Under the pieces are notes generated by a model. It was given only the letters and a program-made list of their open reading frames with translations. It did no database searches and had not been told where the DNA came from. A program made the translations under genes and the position numbers. A DNA stretch of 64,000 nucleotides, from assembly GCF_002179965.1 (NCBI RefSeq), contig NZ_NGUQ01000018.1:496001-560000 (forward strand), in the 5' to 3' direction. Positions within the stretch are counted from its first letter, which is position 1. Each line of letters opens with the position of its first letter. The stretch is from Pandoraea sp. PE-S2T-3. Its GTDB lineage: Bacteria; Pseudomonadota; Gammaproteobacteria; Burkholderiales; Burkholderiaceae. This document shows, one piece after another, positions 48,933 to 57,935 of this stretch.

Positions 48933-49690
48933 GCCGCGTCTCCCTGCACCACAAGTTGCATACGGTCGGCGGGGAAATAGGCGATGCCGTATTTGATCGG
49001 CTTGCCCTTTTCATCCACGTCGGTGCTCTCGACGCTCAACACGGGTTGCTGCCGGTTGATGCCGAGATGCCGTGCGATTTCCGCGTCGGGCAGGCGCGCG
49101 CCGATGCGGCTTTCGCGCCGCGTGTAATCGGTCACGCCGTAGGTGGCGAGGGTCGCGCTGATCGTCGTGGACTGCGCAAAGACTTCGGGAAAGTCGGGGA
49201 AGCGCGCCGCCGGGAACCAGTTCTCGCTATAGGCGAGCGGCAACTCGATGCCCTGATCGTCAAGGCTGCGACGCGCCAGTTCCACGCGATACACCGACGT
49301 GCCCGCGCGCACTTCCAACGCTTGCGCCACGTTCGCTTCGGCGCTCACCTTGCGGGCCGACAGAATCTGCTGCGCGACCTTGAGGTTGTGCTGCGAAAGA
49401 TTTTCGGAGAAGCGCGTGCGGCGGCCGATCACGTAGTCGATGGCACCGGCCTGCACGAAAGTGCCACGGCCATGTTCGACATTCACGAGCCCCTGCTCGG
49501 CCAGACCGAGAATGGCGCGCCGCACCGTATGGCGGTTCACGCCGAAACGGTGGGCCAGATCGGTTTCGCTCGGCAGACGGTCGTCAGGCAGCCCTTCGCC
49601 ATAGCGACGCTGGCCGATTTCGGTGGCGAGAATCTGCGCAATCTGTCGCCAAACGGCGACGCCGCCACCGCGTTCGAGTTGTGCTGTCAT
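48929..49690 (-). CDS. phnF: GntR/HutC-family regulator PhnF
   Basis: A 253-residue GntR regulator of the HutC type. The winged helix covers about 15-80 (WRQIAQILATEIGQRRYGEG, then LAHRFGVNRHTVRRAILGLAEQG), and the UTRA effector domain covers about 90-250 (ARKVSAEANVAQALEV, then RVELARRSLDDQGIELPLAYSENWFPA). It is PhnF of C-P lyase clusters, probably a repressor relieved by phosphate starvation or a phosphonate ligand. ATG at 49690 gives the conserved N-terminus; the frame is open to 49762. It is divergent from phnG, with a dyad between. Confidence 0.9.
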   Translation of the reverse strand: MTAQLERGGGVAVWRQIAQILATEIGQRRYGEGLPDDRLPSETDLAHRFGVNRHTVRRAILGLAEQGLVNVEHGRGTFVQAGAIDYVIGRRTRFSENLSQHNLKVAQQILSARKVSAEANVAQALEVRAGTSVYRVELARRSLDDQGIELPLAYSENWFPAARFPDFPEVFAQSTTISATLATYGVTDYTRRESRIGARLPDAEIARHLGINRQQPVLSVESTDVDEKGKPIKYGIAYFPADRMQLVVQGDAA

Positions 49691-49764
49691 GAAATTGACA
49701 CCCGGCAAAGTTGTAATGAGTTCGCGAGACTTACCACCTTCAGTGCCAAAGCGATCATACACAC

Positions 49765-49780
49765 GTCTATACGACTAGAC
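49765..49780. promoter_or_regulatory. PhnF-type operator between phnF and phnG
   Basis: GTCTA-N6-TAGAC is a perfect dyad, with its last base 4 bases before the phnG ATG. The TCTA/TAGA-rich half sites resemble the GTATAGAC-type PhnF sites described elsewhere. It would block phnG translation or transcription directly. Confidence 0.5.
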
Positions 49781-49784
49781 AATC

Positions 49785-50267
49785 ATGCCAAACACAACTT
49801 TCGATACCGCGCACGACGCGGGCTCCCCCGCCCCGCAGGCGCGGCAGCGCTGGCTGGCGTTGCTCGCCCGCGCCACGCGCGACGAGCTTGACGACGCGCT
49901 GGCGCGCTGCCCCGGCGCGCCTGAATTCGTCTGGCTGCGCGCACCGCAGACCGGCCTCGTGCTCGTGCAGGGCCGGGTCGGCGGCAGCGGAGATCGCTTC
50001 AACCTCGGCGAGACCACGCTCACGCGCTGCACGCTGCGTCAGCGCGATGGCGTGGTCGGCACCGGCTATGTGCTCGGCCGCGATGCCGAGCGCGCGGTGC
50101 GCGTCGCACGACTCGATGCGCTCATGCAGATGCCCCAACACCACGCCACGCTTGCTGCGGGACCGCTTGCGGCCATTGCACAACGCGTTGCCGACGCGGT
50201 GGAACAGGCCAAGACGGCCACGGCTGCCAGCCGTGTCGAATTCTTCACGATGGTTCGGGAGGCTTGA
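49785..50267 (+). CDS. phnG: C-P lyase complex subunit PhnG
   Basis: A 160-residue PhnG, part of the PhnG2H2I2J2 core that couples phosphonate to ribose and cleaves the C-P bond. Family blocks are RQRWLALLARATRDEL, PEFVWLRAPQTGLVLVQGRVGG, RFNLGETTLTRCTL and the C-terminal TAASRVEFFTMVREA. It opens the plus-strand operon phnGHIJKLM; its stop touches the phnH ATG. The first 20 residues are a non-conserved extension. Confidence 0.93.
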   Translation: MPNTTFDTAHDAGSPAPQARQRWLALLARATRDELDDALARCPGAPEFVWLRAPQTGLVLVQGRVGGSGDRFNLGETTLTRCTLRQRDGVVGTGYVLGRDAERAVRVARLDALMQMPQHHATLAAGPLAAIAQRVADAVEQAKTATAASRVEFFTMVREA

Positions 50268-50903
50268 ATGTTGATGGCATCGATGCCCGACTGGTCACAA
50301 CTGCAACCCGGCTTCGCCGATCCGGTGCATGACGCACAAGGCGTGTTTCGCGCGGTGCTCGACGCGTTGGCGCGCCCCGGCCAACTGCGCAGTGTCGGCA
50401 GCCGCCTCGCGCCCAGCGACGAGGCCAGTGTCGCCGCCCGCGCCACGTTGCTGGCGTTGGCCGACTCGACCACGCCCGTCTGGTTGCAAGCCGTGTTGCC
50501 GGAAGTGAGCAGCGCGCTGCGCTTTCATACCGGCGCGCCACTGCTCGGCGGTGACGCCGCGCTGGCGACGGCACAGTTCGCGTTGCTGACCGACCCCGCG
50601 CGCTGTCCGGCGCTGGATCACTTTGCGTTCGGCACGTCCGAATCGCCCGAACACTCGGCCACGCTGATCGTCGATGTGCCCACGCTGGCGGCCGGTCATG
50701 CGAATGACGGCGGGCTGCACCTGCGTTTGCGCGGGCCGGGCATCGCAACGCATACCGATGTGAGCGTCGGCGGTCTCGACACCGCTTTCTGGCAGGCGCG
50801 TGCGGCGCTGGCGCCACGTTTTCCTGCCGGGCTCGATCTGTTGATCGCGGCAGGCGATACGGTGCTCGGCCTGCCGCGCACCACGCATGTGGAGGTGTGC
50901 TGA
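50268..50903 (+). CDS. phnH: C-P lyase complex subunit PhnH
   Basis: A 211-residue PhnH. The family N-terminus PGFADPVHDAQGVFRAVLDALARPG is present, with an acidic beta-rich body and the conserved ending FPAGLDLLIAAGDTVLGLPRTTHVEV. PhnH is the structural dimer interface of the core complex. Its ATG directly follows the phnG stop codon with no gap, and its stop overlaps the phnI ATG by one base (TGATG). Full length, no unusual features. Confidence 0.95.
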   Translation: MLMASMPDWSQLQPGFADPVHDAQGVFRAVLDALARPGQLRSVGSRLAPSDEASVAARATLLALADSTTPVWLQAVLPEVSSALRFHTGAPLLGGDAALATAQFALLTDPARCPALDHFAFGTSESPEHSATLIVDVPTLAAGHANDGGLHLRLRGPGIATHTDVSVGGLDTAFWQARAALAPRFPAGLDLLIAAGDTVLGLPRTTHVEVC

Positions 50904-52132
50904 TGTACGTGGCCGTCAAAGGTGGCGAACGCGCCATCGAACAATCCTGGGACCTGCTCGCCAAAGCGCGGCGCGGCGACACGTCGATCCCCGCCCTCAC
51001 CGTCACGCAGATTCGCGAGCAGATGCGTCTGGCCGTAGCGCGCGTGATGAGCGAAGGGGCGCTTTACGACGAGACGCTCGCGGCGCTCGCGATCAAACAG
51101 GCCGCGGGCGATCTGGTTGAAGCGATCTTCTTGCTGCGCGCCTATCGCACTACGCTGCCACGTCTGGGCACCACCACGCCGATCAATACCGCTGCGATGC
51201 GTCTGTCGCGCCGTATTTCTGCCACGTTCAAGGACGTGCCGGGCGGGCAGCTCCTCGGCGCGACCTACGACTACACCCAGCGTCTGCTCGACTTCGCGCT
51301 GCTCGCGGAAGGCGAAGCGGCGACGGCGCCGCTGGCGGGTGAAGTGCGTGAGCACAATGACGATGCCTCCGATGCGGGTGATGCCCCCGATGCCGGTGAT
51401 GCTACGGGTATCCCGCCGCTGCCGCCCATCGACACGACCCCGCGCGTGACCGACATTCTCGGGCGCGACGGTCTGCTCGAATCGCTGCGCGCCAACGATC
51501 TCGATCCCGAGCCGCACGATCTGGTTCACACCCCGCTCTTCACGCCCGCGTCACGCACGGCGCGATTGCAAAACCTCGCGCGTGGCGATGAAGGCTTTCT
51601 GCTCGCGCTCGGCTATTCGACGCAGCGCGGCTATGGCAACGATCACCCGTTTGCGGGCGAGATTCGCATCGGGCACGTCGCCATCGAGATCGAACCGGAA
51701 GAACTCGGTTTCCCGATCGACATCGGCGAAATTGCCGTGACCGAATGCCAGATGGTCACGCAGTTCGGTGGCAATCAGGACGTGCCGCCGCAGTTCACCC
51801 AAGGTTACGGACTCGCGTTCGGACACAACGAACGCAAGGCGCTGGCAATGTCGCTGGTCGACCGTGCACTGCGCACGCAGGAACTCGGCGACGCGATTAC
51901 GTCGCCCGCGCAGCAGCAGGAGTTCGTGCTCTATCACAGCGACAACGTCGAGGCCTCGGGCTTCGTGCAGCACCTGAAGCTGCCCCACTACGTCGACTTT
52001 CAAGCCGAACTGGAACTCGTGCGCCGGTTGCGCGCCGAGCACGCGGCCAAATACGGCGCCCAGACGGCTGACGCTGACCGCGCCGGCGAGGATGCGTCCA
52101 CGGCCACCCAAGACAAGCAGGAGGCCGCATGA
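50903..52132 (+). CDS. phnI: C-P lyase subunit PhnI (nucleosidase)
   Basis: A 409-residue PhnI. It starts MYVAVKGGERAIEQSWDLL and carries the family blocks SVVGFSTQRGYG-like (LGYSTQRGYGNDHPFAGEIR) and QFTQGYGLAFGHNERKA. PhnI, with GHJ, forms the ribose-phosphonate nucleotide by displacing adenine from ATP. Residues about 145-185 are an Asp/Ala/Gly low-complexity loop (DASDAGDAPDAGDATG) that is probably an insertion in a surface loop. AGGAGG-like purines precede the ATG. It overlaps phnJ by 4 bases. Confidence 0.95.
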   Translation: MYVAVKGGERAIEQSWDLLAKARRGDTSIPALTVTQIREQMRLAVARVMSEGALYDETLAALAIKQAAGDLVEAIFLLRAYRTTLPRLGTTTPINTAAMRLSRRISATFKDVPGGQLLGATYDYTQRLLDFALLAEGEAATAPLAGEVREHNDDASDAGDAPDAGDATGIPPLPPIDTTPRVTDILGRDGLLESLRANDLDPEPHDLVHTPLFTPASRTARLQNLARGDEGFLLALGYSTQRGYGNDHPFAGEIRIGHVAIEIEPEELGFPIDIGEIAVTECQMVTQFGGNQDVPPQFTQGYGLAFGHNERKALAMSLVDRALRTQELGDAITSPAQQQEFVLYHSDNVEASGFVQHLKLPHYVDFQAELELVRRLRAEHAAKYGAQTADADRAGEDASTATQDKQEAA

Positions 52133-53085
52133 GCGACGCCGCCACATTCGATTCGACAACGACCCCACACGCCACACCTGCCACACCTGCCACACCTGCC
52201 ACACCTGAACCCGCGCAACTCGCAGAAGGCTACAACTTCGCGTTTCTCGACGAGCAGACCAAGCGCATGATTCGCCGAAGCCTGCTCAAGGCCGTGGCCA
52301 TTCCCGGCTATCAGGTGCCGTTCGGCAGCCGCGAGATGCCGTTGCCGTACGGCTGGGGCACGGGTGGCATTCAGGTCAGCGCCGCCGTGATCGGCGCGGA
52401 CGACACGCTCAAGGTGATCGATCAGGGCGCGGACGATACGACCAACGCGGTCAACATCCGCCGGTTCTTCGCGCGCACGGCCGGTGTGGCCACCACGACG
52501 AAGACCGCCGACGCCACGGTCATCCAGACGCGTCACCGCATTCCCGAAACGCCGCTGCGCGAAGGCCAGATCATGGTCTATCAGGTGCCGATGCCCGAGC
52601 CGCTGTTCCGGCTGGAGCCGCGCATCGCCGAGTCGCGCAAGTTGCACGCGTTGGGCGAATACGGGCTCATGCGCGTGCGTCTCTATGAGGACATCGTGCG
52701 GCACGGCGCCATCGCCACGACGTACGACTACCCGGTGATCGTGGGCGGGCGCTATCTCTCGTCGCCGTCACCGATTCCGAAGTTCGATAACCCCAAGCTC
52801 CATATGAACCCGGCGCTGCAACTCTTCGGGGCGGGCCGCGAGCGGCGTCTCTATGCCATTCCGCCCTACACCCCGGTCGAAAGCCTCGACTTCGACGACC
52901 ACCCGTTCGAGATTCAGAAGTGGGACGCGCATTGCGCACTGTGCGGTGCGACCGAGAGCTTCCTCGATGAAGTGATCACGGACGACGCGGGCACGCGCAT
53001 GTATGTGTGCTCGGACAGCGATTACTGCGGCAGCCGCACGGCGCTCGCGTCGACGGCTGACGACACCGCGAAGGAGGTTGCATGA
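52129..53085 (+). CDS. phnJ: carbon-phosphorus lyase PhnJ (radical SAM)
   Basis: A 318-residue PhnJ, the enzyme that breaks the C-P bond. The four cysteines are in CxxC-x21-CxxxxxC spacing at C269, C272, C294 and C300. This is the same spacing as C241, C244, C266 and C272 of E. coli PhnJ, shifted by 28; three of these hold the 4Fe-4S cluster. The radical-Gly region and the YGWGTGGIQVS motif are present. The 28-residue shift is caused by an extra N-terminus containing ATPATPATPATPEP. It is co-translated with phnI (4-base overlap) and phnK (4-base overlap). Confidence 0.96.
   Translation: MSDAATFDSTTTPHATPATPATPATPEPAQLAEGYNFAFLDEQTKRMIRRSLLKAVAIPGYQVPFGSREMPLPYGWGTGGIQVSAAVIGADDTLKVIDQGADDTTNAVNIRRFFARTAGVATTTKTADATVIQTRHRIPETPLREGQIMVYQVPMPEPLFRLEPRIAESRKLHALGEYGLMRVRLYEDIVRHGAIATTYDYPVIVGGRYLSSPSPIPKFDNPKLHMNPALQLFGAGRERRLYAIPPYTPVESLDFDDHPFEIQKWDAHCALCGATESFLDEVITDDAGTRMYVCSDSDYCGSRTALASTADDTAKEVA
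52171..52206 (+). repeat. four tandem 9-base repeats in phnJ
   Basis: The unit GCCACACCT is repeated four times without interruption (52171-52206), encoding the Ala-Thr-Pro stutter in the N-terminal extension of PhnJ. Copy-number changes keep the frame because the unit is 9 bases. Confidence 0.9.
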
Positions 53086-53897
53086 ACGCCGTGACGAATG
53101 CGTCCGTCGGGATGCCGCCCGTCGCCGACCTGCCGCTGCTTCGCGTCGACGGTCTCGCCAAGCGCTATGGCGACCGGATCGGTTGCGAGGGCGTGAGTTT
53201 CGACCTGTGGCCCGGTGAAGTGATCTGCGTCGTCGGCGAATCGGGTTCGGGCAAGTCGACGTTGCTCAACGCGCTGGCCCTGCGTCACGAGATCGACGCC
53301 GGCACGTTGCACTATCGCGGCACCGACGGCGTGCTGCACGACTTGCGCGCCCTCGACGAGGCGCACAAGCGCCGCCTGCTGCGCACCGAATGGGGCTTCG
53401 TGGAACAGAACCCGCGCGACGGCCTGCGCATGAACGTCTCGGCCGGCGGCAACATCGGCGACCGGTTGATGGCCGTCGGTGCACGTCACTTCGGCGATAT
53501 CCGCGGCAAGGCGCGTCACTGGATGGCGCAGGTCGAGCTCGATCCGCAGCGTGTCGACGAGATGCCCGGCGCGTTCTCCGGCGGGATGCAACAGCGTTTG
53601 CAGATCGCCCGCAATCTCGTCACCGAGCCGCGCCTGGTCTTCATGGACGAACCCACGGCGGGTCTCGACGTCTCGGTGCAGGCACGTCTGCTCGATCTGT
53701 TGCGCTCGCTCGTGGAGCGCCTTCATCTGGCGGCCATCATCGTCACGCACGATATCGGTGTCGCGCGGCTCATTGCTCACCGGTTGATCGTGATGCAAGG
53801 CGGGCGCGTCGTGGAAGCCGGGCTGACCGATCAGGTGCTCGACGATCCGCAACACCCCTACACGCAATTGCTCGTCTCTTCGGTGCTGCCCGTATGA
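53082..53897 (+). CDS. phnK: C-P lyase ABC-type ATPase PhnK
   Basis: A 271-residue ABC-fold ATPase. Walker [10 protein letters not shown] near residue 48 and signature [15 protein letters not shown], then [11 protein letters not shown], are intact. PhnK binds the C-P lyase core rather than a membrane partner and is needed for turnover. It overlaps phnJ and phnL by 4 bases on each side, in the E. coli order. Standard length. Confidence 0.95.
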   Translation: MNAVTNASVGMPPVADLPLLRVDGLAKRYGDRIGCEGVSFDLWPGEVICVVGESGSGKSTLLNALALRHEIDAGTLHYRGTDGVLHDLRALDEAHKRRLLRTEWGFVEQNPRDGLRMNVSAGGNIGDRLMAVGARHFGDIRGKARHWMAQVELDPQRVDEMPGAFSGGMQQRLQIARNLVTEPRLVFMDEPTAGLDVSVQARLLDLLRSLVERLHLAAIIVTHDIGVARLIAHRLIVMQGGRVVEAGLTDQVLDDPQHPYTQLLVSSVLPV

Positions 53898-54706
53898 CTT
53901 CCGGAACGACACCTCACAACATGCTTCAGAACGCCGCCGCTGGTGCCCTTCGCCACGAATCGCTCACGCTCGCTACGCGCGAACACGATGTGATGCTGCG
54001 CGCGCAAGGGCTGCACAAGACCTTTCACCTGCATGCACACGCGGGGGCTGTCGACGCGCAGATTCCCGCGCTCGACAGCGTCGATCTGACCGTGCGACGC
54101 GGCGAGTGCGTGGCACTGGTCGGGCCGTCCGGCGCGGGCAAGAGCACGCTGCTGCGCTGCTTGTACGGCAACTATCTGGCGAACGCCGGGCGCATCGAGA
54201 TTCGTCACGACGACGGCCATGGCGAACACTGGGTCGATCTCACGACCGCCACGGCCCGCGAAGTGCTCTCGGTACGCCGCACCACGCTCGGTTACGTCAG
54301 CCAGTTTCTGCGCGTGATTCCGCGCGTGAGCACGCTCGACATCGTGGCCGAGCCGCTGCGCCGTCTGGGAGTCGATGCGCAAGATGCCACTGAAAAGGCC
54401 CGTGCCTTGCTGGATCGTCTGAACATTCCCGAACGACTGTGGACGCTGGCACCGGCCACGTTCTCCGGCGGCGAGCAACAGCGCATCAACATCGCGCGCG
54501 GGCTGATCGCGGCGGCGCCCGTGTTGCTGCTCGACGAGCCCACGGCGTCGCTCGATGCCCAGAACCGTGCCGTGGTCGCGCAACTGATCGCCGAGGCGCG
54601 TGCCGCCGGCAGCGCCATCGTCGGCATCTTTCACGACGAGGCGACTCGCGACGAGGTCGCCACGCGCACGCTCGCGATGCGCCCCGTCCTACGCCCCGCT
54701 CATTGA
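53894..54706 (+). CDS. phnL: C-P lyase ABC-type ATPase PhnL
   Basis: A 270-residue ABC-fold ATPase. Walker [10 protein letters not shown], signature [15 protein letters not shown], and [11 protein letters not shown] are present. It completes the PhnK/PhnL pair acting on the GHIJ core. The open frame extends upstream into phnK, but ATG 53894, overlapping the phnK stop by 4 bases, gives the proper PhnL. The first 45 residues are variable. Confidence 0.95.
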   Translation: MTSGTTPHNMLQNAAAGALRHESLTLATREHDVMLRAQGLHKTFHLHAHAGAVDAQIPALDSVDLTVRRGECVALVGPSGAGKSTLLRCLYGNYLANAGRIEIRHDDGHGEHWVDLTTATAREVLSVRRTTLGYVSQFLRVIPRVSTLDIVAEPLRRLGVDAQDATEKARALLDRLNIPERLWTLAPATFSGGEQQRINIARGLIAAAPVLLLDEPTASLDAQNRAVVAQLIAEARAAGSAIVGIFHDEATRDEVATRTLAMRPVLRPAH

Positions 54707-54723
54707 TTTCGGAGTTTTCGTCC

Positions 54724-55860
54724 ATGCTTATCAAGAACGCCCGCATCGTCACGCCCGAGACCACCTTTACCGGGGTGGTGGAAGTGCGCGAGGGCCGCAT
54801 TCATTCTGTGGAAGAAGGCACCACGCAAGCCCCTGAGGCTATCGATTGGGAGGGCGATCATCTGCTGCCCGGTCTCGTCGAACTGCACACGGACAATTTG
54901 GAGAAACACCTCGCGCCCCGCCCCGGCGTGTTGTGGAATACGCAGGCGGCCTTCGTCATTCACGACGCACAGGTGGCGGCTGCCGGTATTACGACGGTGT
55001 TCGACGCGCTGGCCATCGGCGAGCGCGATTCTGTAGGCCTGCGCAGCCGCAAGGTGCAAAGCGAGTGTGCGCAGACGTTGCTCGATACGGCCGCGTCTGG
55101 CTTGTTGCGCTCGGATCACTTTCTGCATCTGCGCTGCGAAGTCGCCACGCATGACGCCGTGGACGCCTTTGCCGAAATGAGCGACCACCCGTTGCTGCGA
55201 CTGGTGTCGGTGATGGATCACACGCCGGGGCAGCGCCAGTGGCACGACCCGGTGCAGTTCCGCCGCTATCACGAACGCAACGGCAAGCTGAGCGAAGACA
55301 AGTGGCTGGAAACGCTGGCCGAGATGAAGGCGCAACAGGACGCCTACGCGCACCCGCATCGCCGCGAGATTGTGGCGATGAGCCGTGCGCGCGGTCTGCC
55401 GCTCGCGAGCCACGACGACACCTCGCTCGACCACGTGGAAGAGGCGGTACGCGATGGCGTCTCGCTCTCGGAGTTTCCGACGACGCTGGCCGCAGCGCGG
55501 GCGGCGCGCGAGAAGTCGATTGCCGTGATCATGGGGGCGCCGAACATCGTGCGCGGCGGCTCGCATTCGGGCAACGTGGCGGCGGCCGATCTGGCGCGTG
55601 AAGACGCGCTCGACATTCTGTCGTCGGACTACGTGCCGTCGAGCCTGCTGCAAGCGGTGTTCCAGTTGCACAAGGAGATCGGCTGGCCGCTGTCGAGGGC
55701 GGTGAATACGGTGTCGTGGGCCCCGGCGCAATCGGTGGGTCTCACGGATCGCGGCGGCATTCGCCCGGGCCTGCGCGCGGATCTGGTGCGCGTGGCCGTA
55801 CGCCCCGGCATGCCGCCGGTGCCGCGTGCGACGTATCTGGAAGGGCAGCGGATCGCCTGA
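54724..55860 (+). CDS. phnM: C-P lyase diphosphatase PhnM
   Basis: A 378-residue amidohydrolase-fold enzyme that removes pyrophosphate from the ribose-5-triphosphate-phosphonate, giving ribose phosphonate 5-phosphate. Metal-site motifs are LPGLVELHTDNLEKH (binuclear site) and LASHDDTSLDHVEEA, with SGNVAAADLA before the active-site Asp region. ATG 54724 is 18 bases after the phnL stop and has a GGAG upstream. It is the last gene of the phnGHIJKLM unit; a strong terminator follows. Confidence 0.95.
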   Translation: MLIKNARIVTPETTFTGVVEVREGRIHSVEEGTTQAPEAIDWEGDHLLPGLVELHTDNLEKHLAPRPGVLWNTQAAFVIHDAQVAAAGITTVFDALAIGERDSVGLRSRKVQSECAQTLLDTAASGLLRSDHFLHLRCEVATHDAVDAFAEMSDHPLLRLVSVMDHTPGQRQWHDPVQFRRYHERNGKLSEDKWLETLAEMKAQQDAYAHPHRREIVAMSRARGLPLASHDDTSLDHVEEAVRDGVSLSEFPTTLAAARAAREKSIAVIMGAPNIVRGGSHSGNVAAADLAREDALDILSSDYVPSSLLQAVFQLHKEIGWPLSRAVNTVSWAPAQSVGLTDRGGIRPGLRADLVRVAVRPGMPPVPRATYLEGQRIA

Positions 55861-55935
55861 GTGGGGTGAGGTTGAGCGACATCGTGTCGCCCTTCCCTCG
55901 CGATATCAAACGCCCGCACCGGGCTGGCGAGAATG

Positions 55936-55963
55936 AAAAAGGGCACCATCCGGTGCCCTTTTT
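55936..55963. terminator. strong bidirectional terminator between phnM and phnE
   Basis: AAAAAGGGCACC (55936-55947) and GGTGCCCTTTTT (55952-55963) form a perfect 12-pair stem with a 4-base loop (ATCC) and T runs on both strands. It serves the convergent phnGHIJKLM and phnCDE transcripts. Confidence 0.95.
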
Positions 55964-55991
55964 TCTGCTGACGCCCTGTGGTGATGCGTCG

Positions 55992-56813
55992 TCAGATCAC
56001 CATCTTGCGCACGCGTGCCGAGAACACGTCGATGCAGGTAACGACGACGATCATGATCAGCATCACGGCGCACGTTTGTGCGTACTGGAAGCTGCGAATC
56101 ACTTCATACAGCACCACACCGATACCGCCAGCACCGACCATCCCCACCACCGACGCCGAGCGCACGTTCGACTCGAAGCGATACAGCGTGTACGAGATCC
56201 ACAGCGGCATGACTTGCGGCAGCACGCCGTACAGAATTTCGTCGATGGAACGCGCCCCCGTGGCACGCACGCCTTCAACCGGACGCGGGTCGATCGCTTC
56301 GACCGCTTCGGCGAACAGCTTCGAGAGCGTGCCCGTCGTGTGCACCCACAACGCCAGCACACCGGCGAACGGGCCCAGCCCCACGGCCACGATGAACAGC
56401 ATCGCGAAAACCATTTCGTTGATCGCGCGGCAGGCGTCAAGCACGCGGCGCACCGGCTGGTACACCCACGCCGGCACCATGTTCGAGGCCGAGAGCAAAC
56501 CCATCGGGATCGAACACACCACCGCCAGCACCGTGCCCCACACGGCGATGTGAATGGTCACGAGCATCTCGTTCACATACACGCGCCAGTCGTGAAAATC
56601 GGGCGGAAAGAAATCGTGCGCGAACTGGCTCATGTTGCCCGAGTCGCGAATCAGATCGAGCGGGCGCATGTCGGCACCGCCCCACGACCACACCAGAATC
56701 AGGAAGAACGCCCCCCAGCTGATCAGAGACAGCCACGACCGCTTCGGCGGCTCGCCGGGCAGGCGGCCCGTCGCGCCAACAGGGGTTGCAGTGGAGGTTA
56801 CGCTGGTGTTCAT
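55992..56813 (-). CDS. phnE: phosphonate ABC transporter, permease
   Basis: A 273-residue permease with about six hydrophobic segments and the EAA loop at [22 protein letters not shown]. The N-terminal 25 residues are Pro/Thr-rich. With PhnC and PhnD it forms the broad phosphonate importer of the C-P lyase pathway. ATG 56813 is chosen over the earlier frame start at 56840. There is one phnE copy. It is last in phnC-phnD-phnE. Confidence 0.92.
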   Translation of the reverse strand: MNTSVTSTATPVGATGRLPGEPPKRSWLSLISWGAFFLILVWSWGGADMRPLDLIRDSGNMSQFAHDFFPPDFHDWRVYVNEMLVTIHIAVWGTVLAVVCSIPMGLLSASNMVPAWVYQPVRRVLDACRAINEMVFAMLFIVAVGLGPFAGVLALWVHTTGTLSKLFAEAVEAIDPRPVEGVRATGARSIDEILYGVLPQVMPLWISYTLYRFESNVRSASVVGMVGAGGIGVVLYEVIRSFQYAQTCAVMLIMIVVVTCIDVFSARVRKMVI

Positions 56814-56950
56814 GTCGTGTACCACGTGAAATACCGGCAAGACTCACCGGTGGATGAATCGGACTTCTGCGTCGCGGGACAGCACACACGTGCCGTCCCG
56901 CAGACCACTTGCTACTGTTTGATACGACTTGCGACGGCGTCGATACCGCC

Positions 56951-57919
56951 TTACTTCGTCTTGCTCAATTCCTGATCGAGCGCGGCCAGCTTGCTGTCGA
57001 TGTCAGCCAGTTGCGACTGCTTCTTGGCAGCATCGATGTTCGCGTCGGCTTCGAGCTGTTGCTTCTGCTTGAACAGTTCGAGCTGGCGGATCGGCAGCAG
57101 TTGGGCATTGCTCGAAGCGCGGAAGCCACCGTAGTTGTAGATGTTCTTCAGCACTTCCTTCTCGTGCGCATCCTTGCCGTAGGCCAGGAAGAAGTCGCGA
57201 ATCTTCTTCTTGGTAGCGTCCGGCAAGTCCTTGCGCCACAGCATCGGGTCCGACGGGATCAGCGGCGACTTCCAAAGCACCTGAACCTGCTTGGCCTTCT
57301 CCGGCTGCGTGGCTTCGAGCTTGTCGAGCTCTTCGGTGTTGTTGGTGGCGACGTCGATCTGGTTGTTCAGCACAGCCATCAGGTTCGCGCCGTGGTTCGA
57401 GCTGCGAGCCGTCTTGAAGTACGTGCGCGGATCGATGTTGTTCTTCGCGAACACGTAGTAACCCGGCACCAGCGTGCCCGACGTCGAGGTCGGATCGCCC
57501 AGACCGAAGTTGATCTTCTTGCCGTTCTTGAGCACGTCGTCGAGCGTCTTGTACGGGCTCGACTTGTTGGCGATCAGCAGCGAGTAATAACCTTCCGAAC
57601 CGTCGGCGTAGATGATCTTCGCGAAGATTTCGCCTTGCGAGCGATCCACGGCTTCCATCGCGCCCTTGTTACCCATCCACGCGAGCTGCACCTTGTTGAA
57701 GCGCATGCCTTCGATCACGCCGGCGTAGTCGGTGGCGAAGAACGGGGTCACCTTCAGGCCCGTTTGCTTCTCCATGTCGTCGATCAGCGGTTGCCAACGT
57801 TGGCGCAGCGCTGCGCTGGAGTCGGTCGAAATAATGCCGAAATTGATTTCCTGCGCGTGCGCAACCGCCACCGAGGCGATCATGGCCGCGCCGGCCAGCA
57901 GGGTTTTCCACAGTTTCAT
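56951..57919 (-). CDS. phnD: phosphonate ABC transporter, binding protein
   Basis: A 322-residue periplasmic protein. The signal peptide MKLWKTLLAGAAMIASVAVA is cut near HAQ-EINFG. Ligand-binding residues are recalled at STDSSAA, GNKGAME, DPTSTSGTLVPG and SSNHGANLM, which hold the phosphonate group and the amine. The final 45 residues are a Lys/Glu/Asp-rich helix, a probable coiled coil. It lies between phnC and phnE on the minus strand. Confidence 0.95.
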   Translation of the reverse strand: MKLWKTLLAGAAMIASVAVAHAQEINFGIISTDSSAALRQRWQPLIDDMEKQTGLKVTPFFATDYAGVIEGMRFNKVQLAWMGNKGAMEAVDRSQGEIFAKIIYADGSEGYYSLLIANKSSPYKTLDDVLKNGKKINFGLGDPTSTSGTLVPGYYVFAKNNIDPRTYFKTARSSNHGANLMAVLNNQIDVATNNTEELDKLEATQPEKAKQVQVLWKSPLIPSDPMLWRKDLPDATKKKIRDFFLAYGKDAHEKEVLKNIYNYGGFRASSNAQLLPIRQLELFKQKQQLEADANIDAAKKQSQLADIDSKLAALDQELSKTK

Positions 57920-57935
57920 GAGAGCAAGCTCCTGG

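Noticed and set aside
52171-52206. CRISPR-like short repeats
   Set aside because: The units are contiguous 9-mers without spacers and lie inside phnJ.
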